Below, in pieces: positions 1 through 8,504 of a stretch of DNA of 64,000 nucleotides. Each line of letters begins with the position of its first letter. Position 1 is the stretch's first letter. Where the stretch lies: the NCBI RefSeq assembly GCF_029960815.1, contig NZ_JASBRE010000011.1, positions 62,001 to 126,000 on the forward strand, in the 5' to 3' direction. This DNA is from Pseudomonas sp. AL03. GTDB taxonomy: Bacteria > Pseudomonadota > Gammaproteobacteria > Pseudomonadales > Pseudomonadaceae. A model generated the notes under the pieces. It was given only the letters and a program-made list of their open reading frames with translations. It was not told the origin of the DNA and did not search any database. The position numbers and the translations under genes were made by a program.

Positions 1-1125
1 TCGTTGCTGCGTGCGCAGGGCCTGAAAGTGGGTGTCTACAATTCTCCGCACCTGCTGCGTTACAACGAGCGGGTGCAGGTCAATGGCGTCGAAGCCACCG
101 ACGCCGAGCTGTGCGAAGCCTTTGCTGCAGTCGAGGCGGGGCGTGGCGACACTTCCCTGACGTACTTCGAAATGGGCACCCTGGCGGCGTTCTGGCTGTT
201 TCAACAGGCAGGGCTAGATGCCGTGGTGCTGGAAGTCGGGCTGGGCGGGCGCCTGGATACCGTCAACGTCGTGGATGCCGACATGGCGCTGGTCACCAGC
301 ATCGGCGTCGATCATGCGGACTATCTGGGCGATACCCGTGAGTCCGTGGCTTACGAAAAAGCCGGCATCTTCCGCCAGGGCGCGCCTGCGCTGTGTGGCG
401 ATCTGAATCCTCCACAACCTCTGCTGGATAAAGCGCGCGAGCTCAATTGCCCGTTTTTCCTGCGTGGGCGCGATTTCGACCTCGGCATCACCGATCACAA
501 CTGGCAATGGCGCGGTCTTGACGCTCAAGGGCATGTGGTCGAGCTGCATGATCTGCCGTTGCTCGATCTGCCGATGGAAAACGCCGCGCTGGCATTGCAG
601 GCTTACTTGCTGCTCGGTTTGCCTTGGGTAGATGCACAGATTATTGAAGCGCTGATAGCGACGCGGGTGGTCGGTCGCCTTGATCGCCGTCAGTTCGACT
701 GGCAGGGCAAGCGTCTGAATCTGCTGCTGGACGTGGGGCATAACCCTCATGCGGCAGAGTATTTGGCTCGCCGCTTGGCCAGCCAACCACCGGCTGGCAA
801 GCGTCTGGCGGTGTTCGGATTGCTGGCGGACAAGGATCTGGATGGTGTTGTCGGTGAATTGAATGCTAGTGTCCAGCATTGGGCCGTCGCGCCGCTGGAT
901 TCACCGCGAGCACGCCCGGTTGCCGATTTGCACGCGGCGTTGCAGAACCTTGGCGCCTCGGTAGCGTCCTATGGCAGCGTGGCCTCCGCCCTGGAGGGGC
1001 AATGCGCGCTGGCGACGAGCGACGACGAGATTCTGTTGTTCGGATCATTTTATTGTGTCGCCGAGGCCCTTGAATGGCTGGCCCGGCGCTCCACGGAGGA
1101 AGCGGCAAATGGCATTGCTGGATAA
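1..1125 (+). CDS. folC: FolC, dihydrofolate synthase/folylpolyglutamate synthase (5' truncated by window)
   Basis: This is the C-terminal part (about 374 residues) of the Mur-ligase-like enzyme that adds glutamate to dihydropteroate and to reduced folates in the cytoplasm. The family motif VGLGGRLDTVN is visible, followed by DHADYLGDT and, in the C-terminal domain, DVGHNPHA. The reading frame is open from the first base, and the N-terminal ATP-binding loop (GxxGKGS type) lies upstream of the window, so no start codon is given. The stop overlaps the start of the next gene by 17 nt, which suggests cotranscription. The neighbours dedD, cvpA and purF are the usual ones in Pseudomonas. Confidence 0.95.
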   Translation, partial: SLLRAQGLKVGVYNSPHLLRYNERVQVNGVEATDAELCEAFAAVEAGRGDTSLTYFEMGTLAAFWLFQQAGLDAVVLEVGLGGRLDTVNVVDADMALVTSIGVDHADYLGDTRESVAYEKAGIFRQGAPALCGDLNPPQPLLDKARELNCPFFLRGRDFDLGITDHNWQWRGLDAQGHVVELHDLPLLDLPMENAALALQAYLLLGLPWVDAQIIEALIATRVVGRLDRRQFDWQGKRLNLLLDVGHNPHAAEYLARRLASQPPAGKRLAVFGLLADKDLDGVVGELNASVQHWAVAPLDSPRARPVADLHAALQNLGASVASYGSVASALEGQCALATSDDEILLFGSFYCVAEALEWLARRSTEEAANGIAG

Positions 1126-1780
1126 GGCATACAAACAGCGCATGGTTGGCGCCCTGGTTCTGGTGGCGCTGGCGGTGATTTTCCTGCCAATGCTGTTTTC
1201 CCGTCAGGATGAACAGCGTCAAGTGACGGTTGAAGCCCCGGCTGCGCCGCAAGCGCCTTCGATGCCGCAAGTGCAGGTCGAGCCGGTGGTGGTGCCTGAG
1301 CCGCAAGCGCTGCCTCAGGAGCCAGTGCCGAGTGATGATGAAATTGCTCAGCAAGAAGCGCCGTCGACAGCGATTGCCCCAAGTGTCCCGGTGGCGCCTG
1401 CGCCTGCGCCTGCCGCCAAGCCGGTCGCTCCGGCTCCGGCTCCTGTGCCGGTCACCAAGCCTACGACAGCGCCTAGCCAGCCGATTGCGGCCTCACCGGG
1501 CAAGCCGGACACGACTCAAAGCCGCGTCGATGCCAATGGCCTGTCGGTCAGCTGGTCGGTGCAACTGGCCAGTCTGTCTAGCCGTGCAAGTGCAGAAAGT
1601 CTGCAGAAATCCCTGCGCAGCCAGGGCTACAACGCCTACATCCGCACTGCCGACGGCAAGAATCGAGTGTTTGTCGGACCGCTGATCGAGCGCGCAGAAG
1701 CCGATCGTTTGCGTGACTTGTTGAGCCGCCAGCAGAATCTCAAGGGTTTTGTGGTGCGTTTCCAGCCTGAGCGTGGTTAA
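1109..1780 (+). CDS. DedD-like SPOR-domain membrane protein
   Basis: The predicted protein has 223 residues: a short cytoplasmic N-terminus, one membrane segment (about residues 12-30), a long Pro/Ala/Val-rich linker (about 42-135), and a C-terminal SPOR domain (about 145-223, beginning SWSVQLASL). SPOR domains bind denuded septal peptidoglycan, and DedD proteins help cell constriction during division. The ATG overlaps the folC stop, and an AGGAAG sequence lies just upstream. The gene lies between folC and cvpA, as dedD does in other gammaproteobacteria. The linker is low complexity, so only the ends carry family information. Confidence 0.88.
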   Translation: MALLDKAYKQRMVGALVLVALAVIFLPMLFSRQDEQRQVTVEAPAAPQAPSMPQVQVEPVVVPEPQALPQEPVPSDDEIAQQEAPSTAIAPSVPVAPAPAPAAKPVAPAPAPVPVTKPTTAPSQPIAASPGKPDTTQSRVDANGLSVSWSVQLASLSSRASAESLQKSLRSQGYNAYIRTADGKNRVFVGPLIERAEADRLRDLLSRQQNLKGFVVRFQPERG

Positions 1781-1819
1781 AACTATCGCCCCGATTTGAA
1801 ATGCACTGACAATCGCGGC

Positions 1820-1848
1820 TTACCGATAAGCATGGGCTCTGCTAAAAT
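1820..1848 (+). promoter_or_regulatory. Candidate sigma-70 promoter for cvpA-purF
   Basis: TTACCG (1820-1825) and TAAAAT (1843-1848) are separated by 17 nt and lie about 30 nt before the cvpA start. The -10 is a good match and the -35 is weak. No purine repressor site was recognised. Confidence 0.4.
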
Positions 1849-1878
1849 GCGCCGCCTTATCCGTCTTTAGGCTGCACT

Positions 1879-2439
1879 GTGCCATTTACCTGGGTTGACT
1901 GGGCGATCGTTGCAATCGTCGCCATCTCCGCATTGATCAGTCTGAGCCGCGGCTTCGTCAAAGAAGCACTATCGCTGGTGACCTGGATCATCGCAGGAGT
2001 CGTCGCCTGGATGTTCGGTGGTTCATTGTCTGAATACCTCGCCGGATACATCCAAACGCCGTCGGCTCGTGTGATCACGGGCTGTGCCATCATGTTTGTC
2101 GCCACGTTAATCGTAGGCGCAATGATCAACTATCTTATCGGCGAGTTGGTTCGCGTCACCGGGCTATCCGGGACCGATCGATTTCTTGGCATGGCCTTCG
2201 GCGCCGCGCGGGGCGTGTTGCTGGTCGTCGTGGCGGTCGGGCTGTTGAGCCTGGGGCCGGTACAGCAGGACGGGTGGTGGCAAGAATCACAGCTCGTGCC
2301 AAAATTTCTATTGGTCGCAGACTGGTCCAAAAACCTGATCCTCGGGTGGAGCAGTCAGTGGCTTGCCAGCGGTATCAGCGTACCCGCTGAGATACCGTTC
2401 AAGGAGCACCTCTTGCCGATGGCCAAAACGCCTCAGTGA
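1879..2439 (+). CDS. cvpA: CvpA family inner-membrane protein
   Basis: This 186-residue hydrophobic protein has about four membrane segments and belongs to the CvpA (colicin V production) family. In E. coli CvpA is needed for colicin V export, and in enteric bacteria it also affects envelope stress resistance; its molecular activity is not settled. The chosen start is GTG, giving a protein that begins with a PFTWVDWAI-type sequence. The gene lies directly before purF, an arrangement conserved across gammaproteobacteria, and the two are probably cotranscribed (41 nt gap). Confidence 0.92.
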   Translation: MPFTWVDWAIVAIVAISALISLSRGFVKEALSLVTWIIAGVVAWMFGGSLSEYLAGYIQTPSARVITGCAIMFVATLIVGAMINYLIGELVRVTGLSGTDRFLGMAFGAARGVLLVVVAVGLLSLGPVQQDGWWQESQLVPKFLLVADWSKNLILGWSSQWLASGISVPAEIPFKEHLLPMAKTPQ

Positions 2440-2480
2440 GTTGTGTTCAGTTCAGATCCATTAAGTAGGGGTTGCGTCGC

Positions 2481-3986
2481 ATGTGTGGCATCGTCGGTAT
2501 CGTCGGTAAGTCGAACGTCAATCAGGCGCTGTATGACGCGCTAACCGTCCTCCAGCACCGCGGCCAGGACGCTGCCGGTATCGTAACCAGCCATAATGGC
2601 CGGTTATTCCTGCGCAAGGACAATGGCCTGGTACGTGACGTGTTCCATCAGCGTCACATGCAGCGTCTGGTCGGCCACATGGGTATTGGCCATGTGCGTT
2701 ATCCGACCGCGGGCAGCTCGACTTCGGCCGAAGCCCAACCGTTTTACGTCAACTCGCCTTACGGTATTACCTTGGCGCACAACGGTAACCTGACCAACGT
2801 TGAACAGCTGGCGAAGGAGATTTACGAATCTGACCTGCGCCACGTCAACACCAACTCCGATTCGGAAGTGCTGCTCAACGTGTTTGCACACGAACTGGCC
2901 CAGCGCGGCAAGTTGCAGCCAACCGAAGAAGACGTGTTCGCCGCCGTCACTGACGTGCACAACCGTTGCGTCGGTGGTTACGCGGTCGTGGCGATGGTGA
3001 CCGGTTACGGCATCGTCGGTTTCCGCGACCCGCACGGCATCCGCCCGATTGTCTTCGGCCAGCGTCACACGGATGAAGGCGTCGAGTACATGATCGCCTC
3101 CGAAAGCGTCTCTCTGGACGTGCTCGGTTTCACCCTGATTCGCGACCTCGCGCCGGGCGAAGCGGTCTACATCACTGAAGACGGCAAGCTGCATACCCGT
3201 CAGTGCGCGACCAACCCGTCCCTGACCCCGTGCATCTTCGAACACGTTTATCTGGCGCGTCCGGATTCGATCATCGACGGCGTGTCGGTCTACAAGGCCC
3301 GCCTGCGCATGGGTGAGAAACTCGCCGAGAAGATCCTGCGCGAGCGTCCAGAACACGACATCGACGTGGTTATCCCGATTCCGGACACCAGCCGTACCGC
3401 GGCGCTGGAGCTGGCGAACCACTTGGGCGTCAAGTTCCGCGAAGGCTTCGTGAAGAACCGCTACATCGGCCGGACCTTCATCATGCCGGGCCAGGCGGCA
3501 CGGAAAAAATCGGTACGCCAGAAGCTCAACGCCATTGAGCTGGAATTTCGCGGCAAGAACGTAATGCTGGTGGACGACTCGATCGTTCGCGGCACGACTT
3601 GCAAGCAGATCATCCAGATGGCTCGCGAAGCCGGCGCCAAAAACGTCTACTTCTGCTCCGCAGCACCGGCCGTTCGCTACCCGAACGTCTACGGCATCGA
3701 CATGCCGAGCGCACACGAGCTGATCGCCCACAACCGTTCGACCCAGGACGTGGCTGACCTGATAGGCGCTGACTGGTTGATCTATCAGGACCTGCCTGAC
3801 TTGATCGAAGCGGTCGGTGGCGGCAAGATCAAGATCGAGAAGTTCGATTGCGCAGTGTTCGACGGCCAGTACGTGACCGGCGACGTCGACGAGGCTTACC
3901 TGAACAAGATCGAGCAGGCACGTAACGATGCCTCCAAGGTCAAGACGCAGGCAGTCAGTGCGATCATCGATCTGTACAACAATTGA
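2481..3986 (+). CDS. purF: Amidophosphoribosyltransferase PurF
   Basis: This enzyme catalyses the first committed step of purine synthesis, making phosphoribosylamine from PRPP and glutamine in the cytosol. The protein has 501 residues. It starts MCGIVGIVG, so removal of Met exposes the catalytic N-terminal cysteine of the class II glutaminase domain. The PRPP-binding motif [13 protein letters not shown] lies at about residues 360-372 of the C-terminal phosphoribosyltransferase domain. The ATG at 2481 is fixed by the need for Cys2; an ATG-less upstream extension was rejected. A hairpin terminator follows. Confidence 0.98.
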   Translation: MCGIVGIVGKSNVNQALYDALTVLQHRGQDAAGIVTSHNGRLFLRKDNGLVRDVFHQRHMQRLVGHMGIGHVRYPTAGSSTSAEAQPFYVNSPYGITLAHNGNLTNVEQLAKEIYESDLRHVNTNSDSEVLLNVFAHELAQRGKLQPTEEDVFAAVTDVHNRCVGGYAVVAMVTGYGIVGFRDPHGIRPIVFGQRHTDEGVEYMIASESVSLDVLGFTLIRDLAPGEAVYITEDGKLHTRQCATNPSLTPCIFEHVYLARPDSIIDGVSVYKARLRMGEKLAEKILRERPEHDIDVVIPIPDTSRTAALELANHLGVKFREGFVKNRYIGRTFIMPGQAARKKSVRQKLNAIELEFRGKNVMLVDDSIVRGTTCKQIIQMAREAGAKNVYFCSAAPAVRYPNVYGIDMPSAHELIAHNRSTQDVADLIGADWLIYQDLPDLIEAVGGGKIKIEKFDCAVFDGQYVTGDVDEAYLNKIEQARNDASKVKTQAVSAIIDLYNN

Positions 3987-3992
3987 GTTTCT

Positions 3993-4016
3993 ACCGGCCC
4001 TGAGGGGCCGGTTTTG
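3993..4016 (+). terminator. Rho-independent terminator after purF
   Basis: ACCGGCCC and GGGGCCGGT pair around a short TGA loop and are followed by a short T-run, seven bases after the purF stop. Confidence 0.8.
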
Positions 4017-4064
4017 TATCGACTAAAAACGCTCTAAATCAAGAGCAGGGCAAGGAGTGACAGC

Positions 4065-5276
4065 ATGAGTCAGGATTGGGATGCCGGTCGGCTGGACAGC
4101 GACCTCGAAGGCGTAGCGTTCGACACCCTGGCCGTACGCGCCGGTCAGCACCGCACGCCGGAAGGCGAACACGGTGATCCGATGTTCTTCACCTCCAGCT
4201 ACGTATTCCGTACCGCTGCGGACGCGGCGGCACGCTTTGCCGGTGAAGTGCCGGGCAACGTTTACTCGCGCTACACCAACCCGACCGTGCGCGCGTTCGA
4301 AGAGCGCATTGCCGCACTGGAAAGCGCCGAGCAAGCCGTGGCCACGGCGACCGGTATGGCCGCGATCATGGCGGTGGTGATGAGCCTCTGCAGCGCCGGC
4401 GATCACGTATTGGTGTCGCGCAGCGTGTTCGGTTCCACCATCAGCTTGTTCGAGAAGTACTTCAAGCGCTTTGGGATCGAAGTCGACTACGTGCCCCTGG
4501 CGGACTTGTCCGGCTGGGATGCAGCGATCAAGGCCAATACCAAACTGCTCTTCGTCGAATCGCCGTCCAATCCGCTGGCCGAGCTGGTGGACATCGCCGC
4601 ACTGTCGCAAATCGCTCACGCCAAAGGTGCGCTGCTGGTGGTCGACAACTGCTTCTGCACCCCTGCGTTGCAGCAGCCGCTGAAGATGGGCGCGGACATC
4701 GTCGTGCATTCGGCGACCAAGTTTATCGACGGCCAGGGCCGTTGCATGGGCGGTGTTGTGGCGGGTCGTAGCGAGCAGATGAAAGAAGTCGTCGGTTTCC
4801 TGCGCACTGCCGGGCCGACGCTGAGCCCGTTCAACGCCTGGATCTTCCTCAAGGGCCTGGAAACCCTGAGCCTGCGGATGAAGGCGCATTGCGCCAGCGC
4901 TCAGCAACTGGCCGAGTGGCTGGAGCAGCAGGACGGCATCGAAAAAGTCCATTACGCCGGCCTCAAAAGCCATCCGCAGCACGCGTTGGCCCTGCGTCAG
5001 CAGAAGGGCTTCGGTGCGGTCGTGAGTTTTGAAGTCAAGGGCGGCAAAGAGGGCGCCTGGCGCTTTATCGATGCGACCCGTCTGATTTCCATCACCGCCA
5101 ACCTCGGTGACACCAAGACCACCATCACTCACCCGAGCACCACCTCTCACGGCCGTCTGGCGCCGCAAGAGCGTGAGGCCGCGGGCATTCGTGACAGCCT
5201 GATCCGCATCGCGGTCGGTCTGGAAGACGTGGCAGACCTGCAAGCCGATCTGGCGCGCGGGTTGGCTGCCTTGTGA
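4065..5276 (+). CDS. metZ: O-succinylhomoserine sulfhydrylase MetZ
   Basis: The product is a 403-residue PLP enzyme of the Cys/Met-metabolism family. MetZ makes homocysteine directly from O-succinylhomoserine and sulfide, the main route to methionine in Pseudomonas. The PLP lysine is K219 in [17 protein letters not shown], and the C-terminal [17 protein letters not shown] segment is typical of the family. An AAGGAGTGACAGC sequence precedes the ATG. MetZ is preferred over cystathionine gamma-synthase (MetB) because metZ normally follows purF in Pseudomonas. Its TGA overlaps the start of the next gene. Confidence 0.95.
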   Translation: MSQDWDAGRLDSDLEGVAFDTLAVRAGQHRTPEGEHGDPMFFTSSYVFRTAADAAARFAGEVPGNVYSRYTNPTVRAFEERIAALESAEQAVATATGMAAIMAVVMSLCSAGDHVLVSRSVFGSTISLFEKYFKRFGIEVDYVPLADLSGWDAAIKANTKLLFVESPSNPLAELVDIAALSQIAHAKGALLVVDNCFCTPALQQPLKMGADIVVHSATKFIDGQGRCMGGVVAGRSEQMKEVVGFLRTAGPTLSPFNAWIFLKGLETLSLRMKAHCASAQQLAEWLEQQDGIEKVHYAGLKSHPQHALALRQQKGFGAVVSFEVKGGKEGAWRFIDATRLISITANLGDTKTTITHPSTTSHGRLAPQEREAAGIRDSLIRIAVGLEDVADLQADLARGLAAL

Positions 5277-6049
5277 TCGAGTTGTCCACACCGACCACCG
5301 GCACCAATGGCCGCGTCGCACTGGTCACGGGTGCTGCGCGGGGCATTGGTCTGGGTGTCGCGGCGTGGCTGATCAGCGAAGGCTGGCAGGTGGTACTGAC
5401 CGATCTTGATCGAGTGCGCGGTTCGAAAGTGGCGAAAGTGCTCGGCGACAACGCCTGGTTCATCGTCATGGACGTCGCGAACGAAGGGCAGGTGGCGTTG
5501 GGCGTCGCCGAGGTGCTGGGGCAATTCGGGCGCCTGGATGCGCTGGTGTGCAACGCGGCGGTTGCCGATCCGCACAACGTCCCCCTTGAAAGCCTTGAGC
5601 TGGCGTACTGGAATCGGGTGCTTACAGTCAATCTCAGTGGGCCGATGCTCTTGGCCAAGCACTGTGCGCCCTACCTGCGCGCTCACAGCGGTGCGATCGT
5701 CAACCTGGTCTCGACCCGCGCCAGGCAGTCGGAACCCGACACCGAAGCTTATGCGGCGAGCAAGGGTGGCCTGTTGGCCCTGACTCATGCCTTGGCCATC
5801 AGCCTCGGGCCGGAAATCCGTGTCAATGCGGTCAGTCCGGGCTGGATCGATGCGCGAGACCCCTCCGCGCGTCGAGCCGAACCGCTGACCGATGCCGATC
5901 ATGCCCAACATCCGGCGGGCAGAGTAGGGACGGTCGAGGACGTGGCGGCGATGGTCGCTTGGCTATTGTCAAAGAACGCTGGTTTCGTCACAGGCCAGGA
6001 GTTCGTGGTCGATGGCGGCATGACCAAGAAGATGGTTTACAGCGAGTAA
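5273..6049 (+). CDS. Short-chain dehydrogenase/reductase (SDR)
   Basis: This 258-residue protein is a classical SDR. The NAD(P)-binding motif TGAARGIG is at residues 19-26, the NAA motif lies near residue 93, and the catalytic set is S147-Y160-K164 (YAASK). An acidic residue after the second beta strand (TDLD) suggests NAD(H) preference, but this is inference. The GTG start overlaps the metZ stop (GTGA), so translation is probably coupled. The substrate cannot be told from sequence; the same gene pair recurs in Pseudomonas but a sulfur-related role is not shown. Confidence 0.85.
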   Translation: MIELSTPTTGTNGRVALVTGAARGIGLGVAAWLISEGWQVVLTDLDRVRGSKVAKVLGDNAWFIVMDVANEGQVALGVAEVLGQFGRLDALVCNAAVADPHNVPLESLELAYWNRVLTVNLSGPMLLAKHCAPYLRAHSGAIVNLVSTRARQSEPDTEAYAASKGGLLALTHALAISLGPEIRVNAVSPGWIDARDPSARRAEPLTDADHAQHPAGRVGTVEDVAAMVAWLLSKNAGFVTGQEFVVDGGMTKKMVYSE

Positions 6050-6157
6050 TCCGAGCAGGGGCCGCGACAGCTGCGGCTTGAGGCTGCAGGAGGCCATTGG
6101 CAGCGCCGCGGGAAATGACATGATTTTGTCTTTTTCAGAAAAACTTCAAGCGGGGTA

Positions 6158-6186
6158 TTGACTTAGCATCGGTACCTGCGTAAATT
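6158..6186 (+). promoter_or_regulatory. Sigma-70 promoter for the tRNA-Val/Asp cluster
   Basis: TTGACT (6158-6163) and TAAATT (6181-6186) have 17-nt spacing and lie 22 nt upstream of the first tRNA. The GCG-rich stretch just after the -10 fits a stringently controlled stable-RNA promoter. Confidence 0.65.
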
Positions 6187-6208
6187 TCGCGGCCTCGGAG
6201 ATGCAAAC

Positions 6209-6284
6209 GGGTGATTAGCTCAGCTGGGAGAGCGTCTGCCTTACAAGCAGAATGTCGGCGGTTCGATCCCGTCATCACCCACCA
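6209..6284 (+). tRNA. tRNA-Val (anticodon UAC)
   Basis: The full cloverleaf is present, with acceptor GGGTGAT/ATCACCC, D-loop AGCTGGGA, anticodon loop CTTACAA (TAC), T-loop GTTCGATCC and an encoded CCA. It is the first of three tRNA genes that probably share one transcript. Confidence 0.97.
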
Positions 6285-6339
6285 CTTCCGAGAGTCTTGC
6301 GAAAGCAAGATGGAAGCTTTTAAAAGCCTCCACCGACGC

Positions 6340-6416
6340 GCAGCGGTAGTTCAGTCGGTTAGAATACCGGCCTGTCACGCCGGGGGTCGCGGGTTCGAGT
6401 CCCGTCCGCTGCGCCA
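6340..6416 (+). tRNA. tRNA-Asp (anticodon GUC), copy 1
   Basis: The acceptor stem is GCAGCGG/CCGCTGC with discriminator G and encoded CCA. The anticodon loop is CTGTCAC (GTC). Confidence 0.97.
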
Positions 6417-6509
6417 TATTTTCCGAGTCAGGTTCGCCTGCCTCGAGATTGAAAAGCCTCGAAGCTTTCCAGTCAGACGAGTTAATTGGACGCAAGTCCA
6501 AAGCGATAC

Positions 6510-6586
6510 GCAGCGGTAGTTCAGTCGGTTAGAATACCGGCCTGTCACGCCGGGGGTCGCGGGTTCGAGTCCCGTCCGCTGCGCCA
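6510..6586 (+). tRNA. tRNA-Asp (anticodon GUC), copy 2
   Basis: This is identical in sequence to the copy at 6340-6416, 93 nt away, and shares the 3' flank start ATAT. It looks like a tandem duplication. Confidence 0.97.
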
Positions 6587-6671
6587 TATCTGCCTCAAGG
6601 CCCACTGAACGCCTTGGCGCTACGAAGAGAGCTGCTGGTAAAGCCAGTGTCTACTTCGAGTCGATAGCAAA

Positions 6672-6699
6672 GACCCTGGTCGAAAGACCGGGTTTTTTT
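6672..6699 (+). terminator. Rho-independent terminator of the tRNA cluster
   Basis: ACCCTGGTC and GACCGGGT pair (one bulged T) around a GAAA tetraloop and are followed by seven T residues. Confidence 0.85.
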
Positions 6700-6980
6700 G
6701 TGTCTGCGATTTGGCTTTTCTCTCCTTATTCCCTGACCCTCAGGGATTCGCATCTGCCGGCCAAGTGCGGATGTGCAATAAGTTCTGACTCTACCTTATG
6801 ATTTCCTTCAATAACGCGCAGCCTCGACTCCCCGGCGCCTGCGTGGCCGAAATGCCTGTCCGTCATTCATTTATTCACGTTTTTCCTGGGTGCAAAACGC
6901 ACAAAGGGCTTGGTTTGAAGTCTCAACATTAATTAGAATGAGTCGCATTTAAAATATTTCTTCGCGCAGGGTTCCTTTAG
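6700..6980. other. Intergenic region before the iron locus
   Basis: No gene was found here. A small CCCTGA/TCAGGG hairpin lies near 6731. The last 60 bases are AT-rich, carry a Fur-box-like palindrome, and should hold the promoter of the sigma-factor gene. Confidence 0.5.
6934..6952 (+). promoter_or_regulatory. Possible Fur box upstream of the sigma-factor gene
   Basis: The site contains the palindrome AATG-AGTCG-CATT in an AT-rich setting, 28 nt before the start codon. By eye it matches the 19-bp Fur consensus at about 10 positions, so it is only suggestive. Confidence 0.35.
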
Positions 6981-7490
6981 ATGAGTGATGCAGCGATGCC
7001 GACGGGGCAAACCTTCCACGACCTGTACCGCGACCATCGTGGCTGGCTCGAAAGTTGGTTGAGGCGACGCATGAGCAATGGCCATGATGCGGCGGACTTG
7101 AGCCAGGATACGTTCGCGCGGGTACTCGCCAGCTCCCAGCGCATTGCCGACCTGCAAGAACCACGCGCCTATCTGGCGACAGTCGGCAAGCGGCTGCTGA
7201 CCAACTTCTACAAGCGTCGCAGCCTGGAGCAGGCTTACCTCGATGCCCTGGCGCTGTTGCCGGAGGACTGCGTGCCGTCGCCCGAGCAGCGCTGGTTGCT
7301 TTTGGAAACCCTGCAGGCCCTGGATGAACTGCTCGATGGATTGGCGACAGCGGTGCGACGGGCATTTCTCTGGAGCCAGTTGGAAGGCCTGGGTTATCAC
7401 GAAATTGCCGAGCGCCTGCAAGTTTCTGAGCGCACGATCAAGCGCTACATGGCCCAAGCCTACGAACATTGTCTGTTGGTGGAATTGTGA
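6981..7490 (+). CDS. FecI-type ECF sigma factor, probable regulator of the achromobactin-type locus
   Basis: This 169-residue iron-starvation sigma factor has a region 2 (about residues 10-75, including DAADLSQDTFARVL) and a region 4 helix-turn-helix (about 125-155, YHEIAERLQVSERTIKRY). It lacks other domains, as is usual for the FecI group. It would direct RNA polymerase to the adjacent receptor promoter when a ferric siderophore is bound outside. A FecR gene overlaps its stop and a TonB receptor follows. The achromobactin locus of P. syringae B728a has a comparable sigma factor called AcsS; orthology is inferred from context only. Confidence 0.88.
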   Translation: MSDAAMPTGQTFHDLYRDHRGWLESWLRRRMSNGHDAADLSQDTFARVLASSQRIADLQEPRAYLATVGKRLLTNFYKRRSLEQAYLDALALLPEDCVPSPEQRWLLLETLQALDELLDGLATAVRRAFLWSQLEGLGYHEIAERLQVSERTIKRYMAQAYEHCLLVEL

Positions 7491-8437
7491 TCGGTTCGGC
7501 ACCTTCGGCGGAAGCACGGCAAGTCGTGCGGGCTGCCGCTCGATGGCTGGCACTCATGGAGTCAGGCGCTGCCAATGAGCGTGATTGTGCCAATCTGCAG
7601 CACTGGCGTGACAGTCATCCCGGTCACGAACAGGCCTGGCAGAAAGCTCAACTCTTGCGCCAACGATTTGCCGACCTGCCGTCGGCACTGGCCATGGCCA
7701 GTCTGGATCGTCCGCAGGCGAGTCGGCGCACGGTGCTCAAACGTGCCGTAGGGGCGGTGGCGCTGGTGCCGACCGCCTGGCTGATCAGTCGGCAGTTACC
7801 TCTGGATGTCTGGAGCGCCGACCTGCGGACCGCGACCGGGGAGGGCAAAAAAGTCCAGTTGGCCGATGGCAGCTCGTTGCAATTGAACACTGCGAGTGCC
7901 GTCGATATCGACCTGAAGAACCGGCGACTTAAACTCGTGGAAGGCGAGCTAGCGCTGAATGTGCCCGGGACCTTGCCGCTGACGATTCAGACCCACTTCG
8001 GGCAAGTGGTCGTCAGTCAGAGCGAAGTGTGTGTTCGTCAGGGGCAGACGAGCTGCAAGGTCTCGGTGCTTAAGGGCACGGTGCAGTTGCAGCCATTGCA
8101 CGGACCGGTCTTTTCATTGCGCGCCGGCCAGCAAGTCAGCCTTCAGGCAATGGACGCGGGAGCCGTAGAGCCTTTCGATGTGCTTGCCCCAGGCTGGCGG
8201 GACGGTGTGCTGATGGCGCAGAACCAGCCCTTGGGCGATTTTCTGCGCGAACTCAGCACCTATCGTCCGGGCGTGCTGCGCTGGGCGCCGGAACTCGAAT
8301 CACTGCAAGTCACCGGCAGTTTCCGCCTGGAAGACACCGATCGCATCCTGACGTTATTGGCGGCCAGCTTGCCGCTGGAGGTGCATAGGCGAACCCGTTA
8401 TTGGGTTACGTTGCTGCCGCGTAAAAATATTGTCTGA
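7487..8437 (+). CDS. FecR-type anti-sigma regulator
   Basis: The 316-residue protein would hold the sigma factor inactive and pass on the signal from the receptor. It has an N-terminal cytoplasmic anti-sigma domain (about residues 12-55, WLALMESG and W..SHPGHEQAW), a membrane segment starting near residue 83, a FecR domain (about 105-205), and a C-terminal STN-contacting region (about 225-316). The segment S79-R80-R81-TVLKR just before the membrane helix resembles a twin-arginine signal; E. coli FecR is known to depend on Tat. The GTG start at 7487 overlaps the sigma-factor stop (GTGA). Confidence 0.88.
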   Translation: MIGSAPSAEARQVVRAAARWLALMESGAANERDCANLQHWRDSHPGHEQAWQKAQLLRQRFADLPSALAMASLDRPQASRRTVLKRAVGAVALVPTAWLISRQLPLDVWSADLRTATGEGKKVQLADGSSLQLNTASAVDIDLKNRRLKLVEGELALNVPGTLPLTIQTHFGQVVVSQSEVCVRQGQTSCKVSVLKGTVQLQPLHGPVFSLRAGQQVSLQAMDAGAVEPFDVLAPGWRDGVLMAQNQPLGDFLRELSTYRPGVLRWAPELESLQVTGSFRLEDTDRILTLLAASLPLEVHRRTRYWVTLLPRKNIV

Positions 8438-8504
8438 GGTGTGTCCCCTTTTTTCGCGTCGGTTGTCATTCAAGGCAAGTGAAACTAAATCAGAGAGATT
8501 CTCA

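Noticed and set aside
6061..6110. GC-rich imperfect hairpin after the SDR gene as a terminator
   Set aside because: The stem is weak and lacks a T-run; it may be a worn REP remnant.
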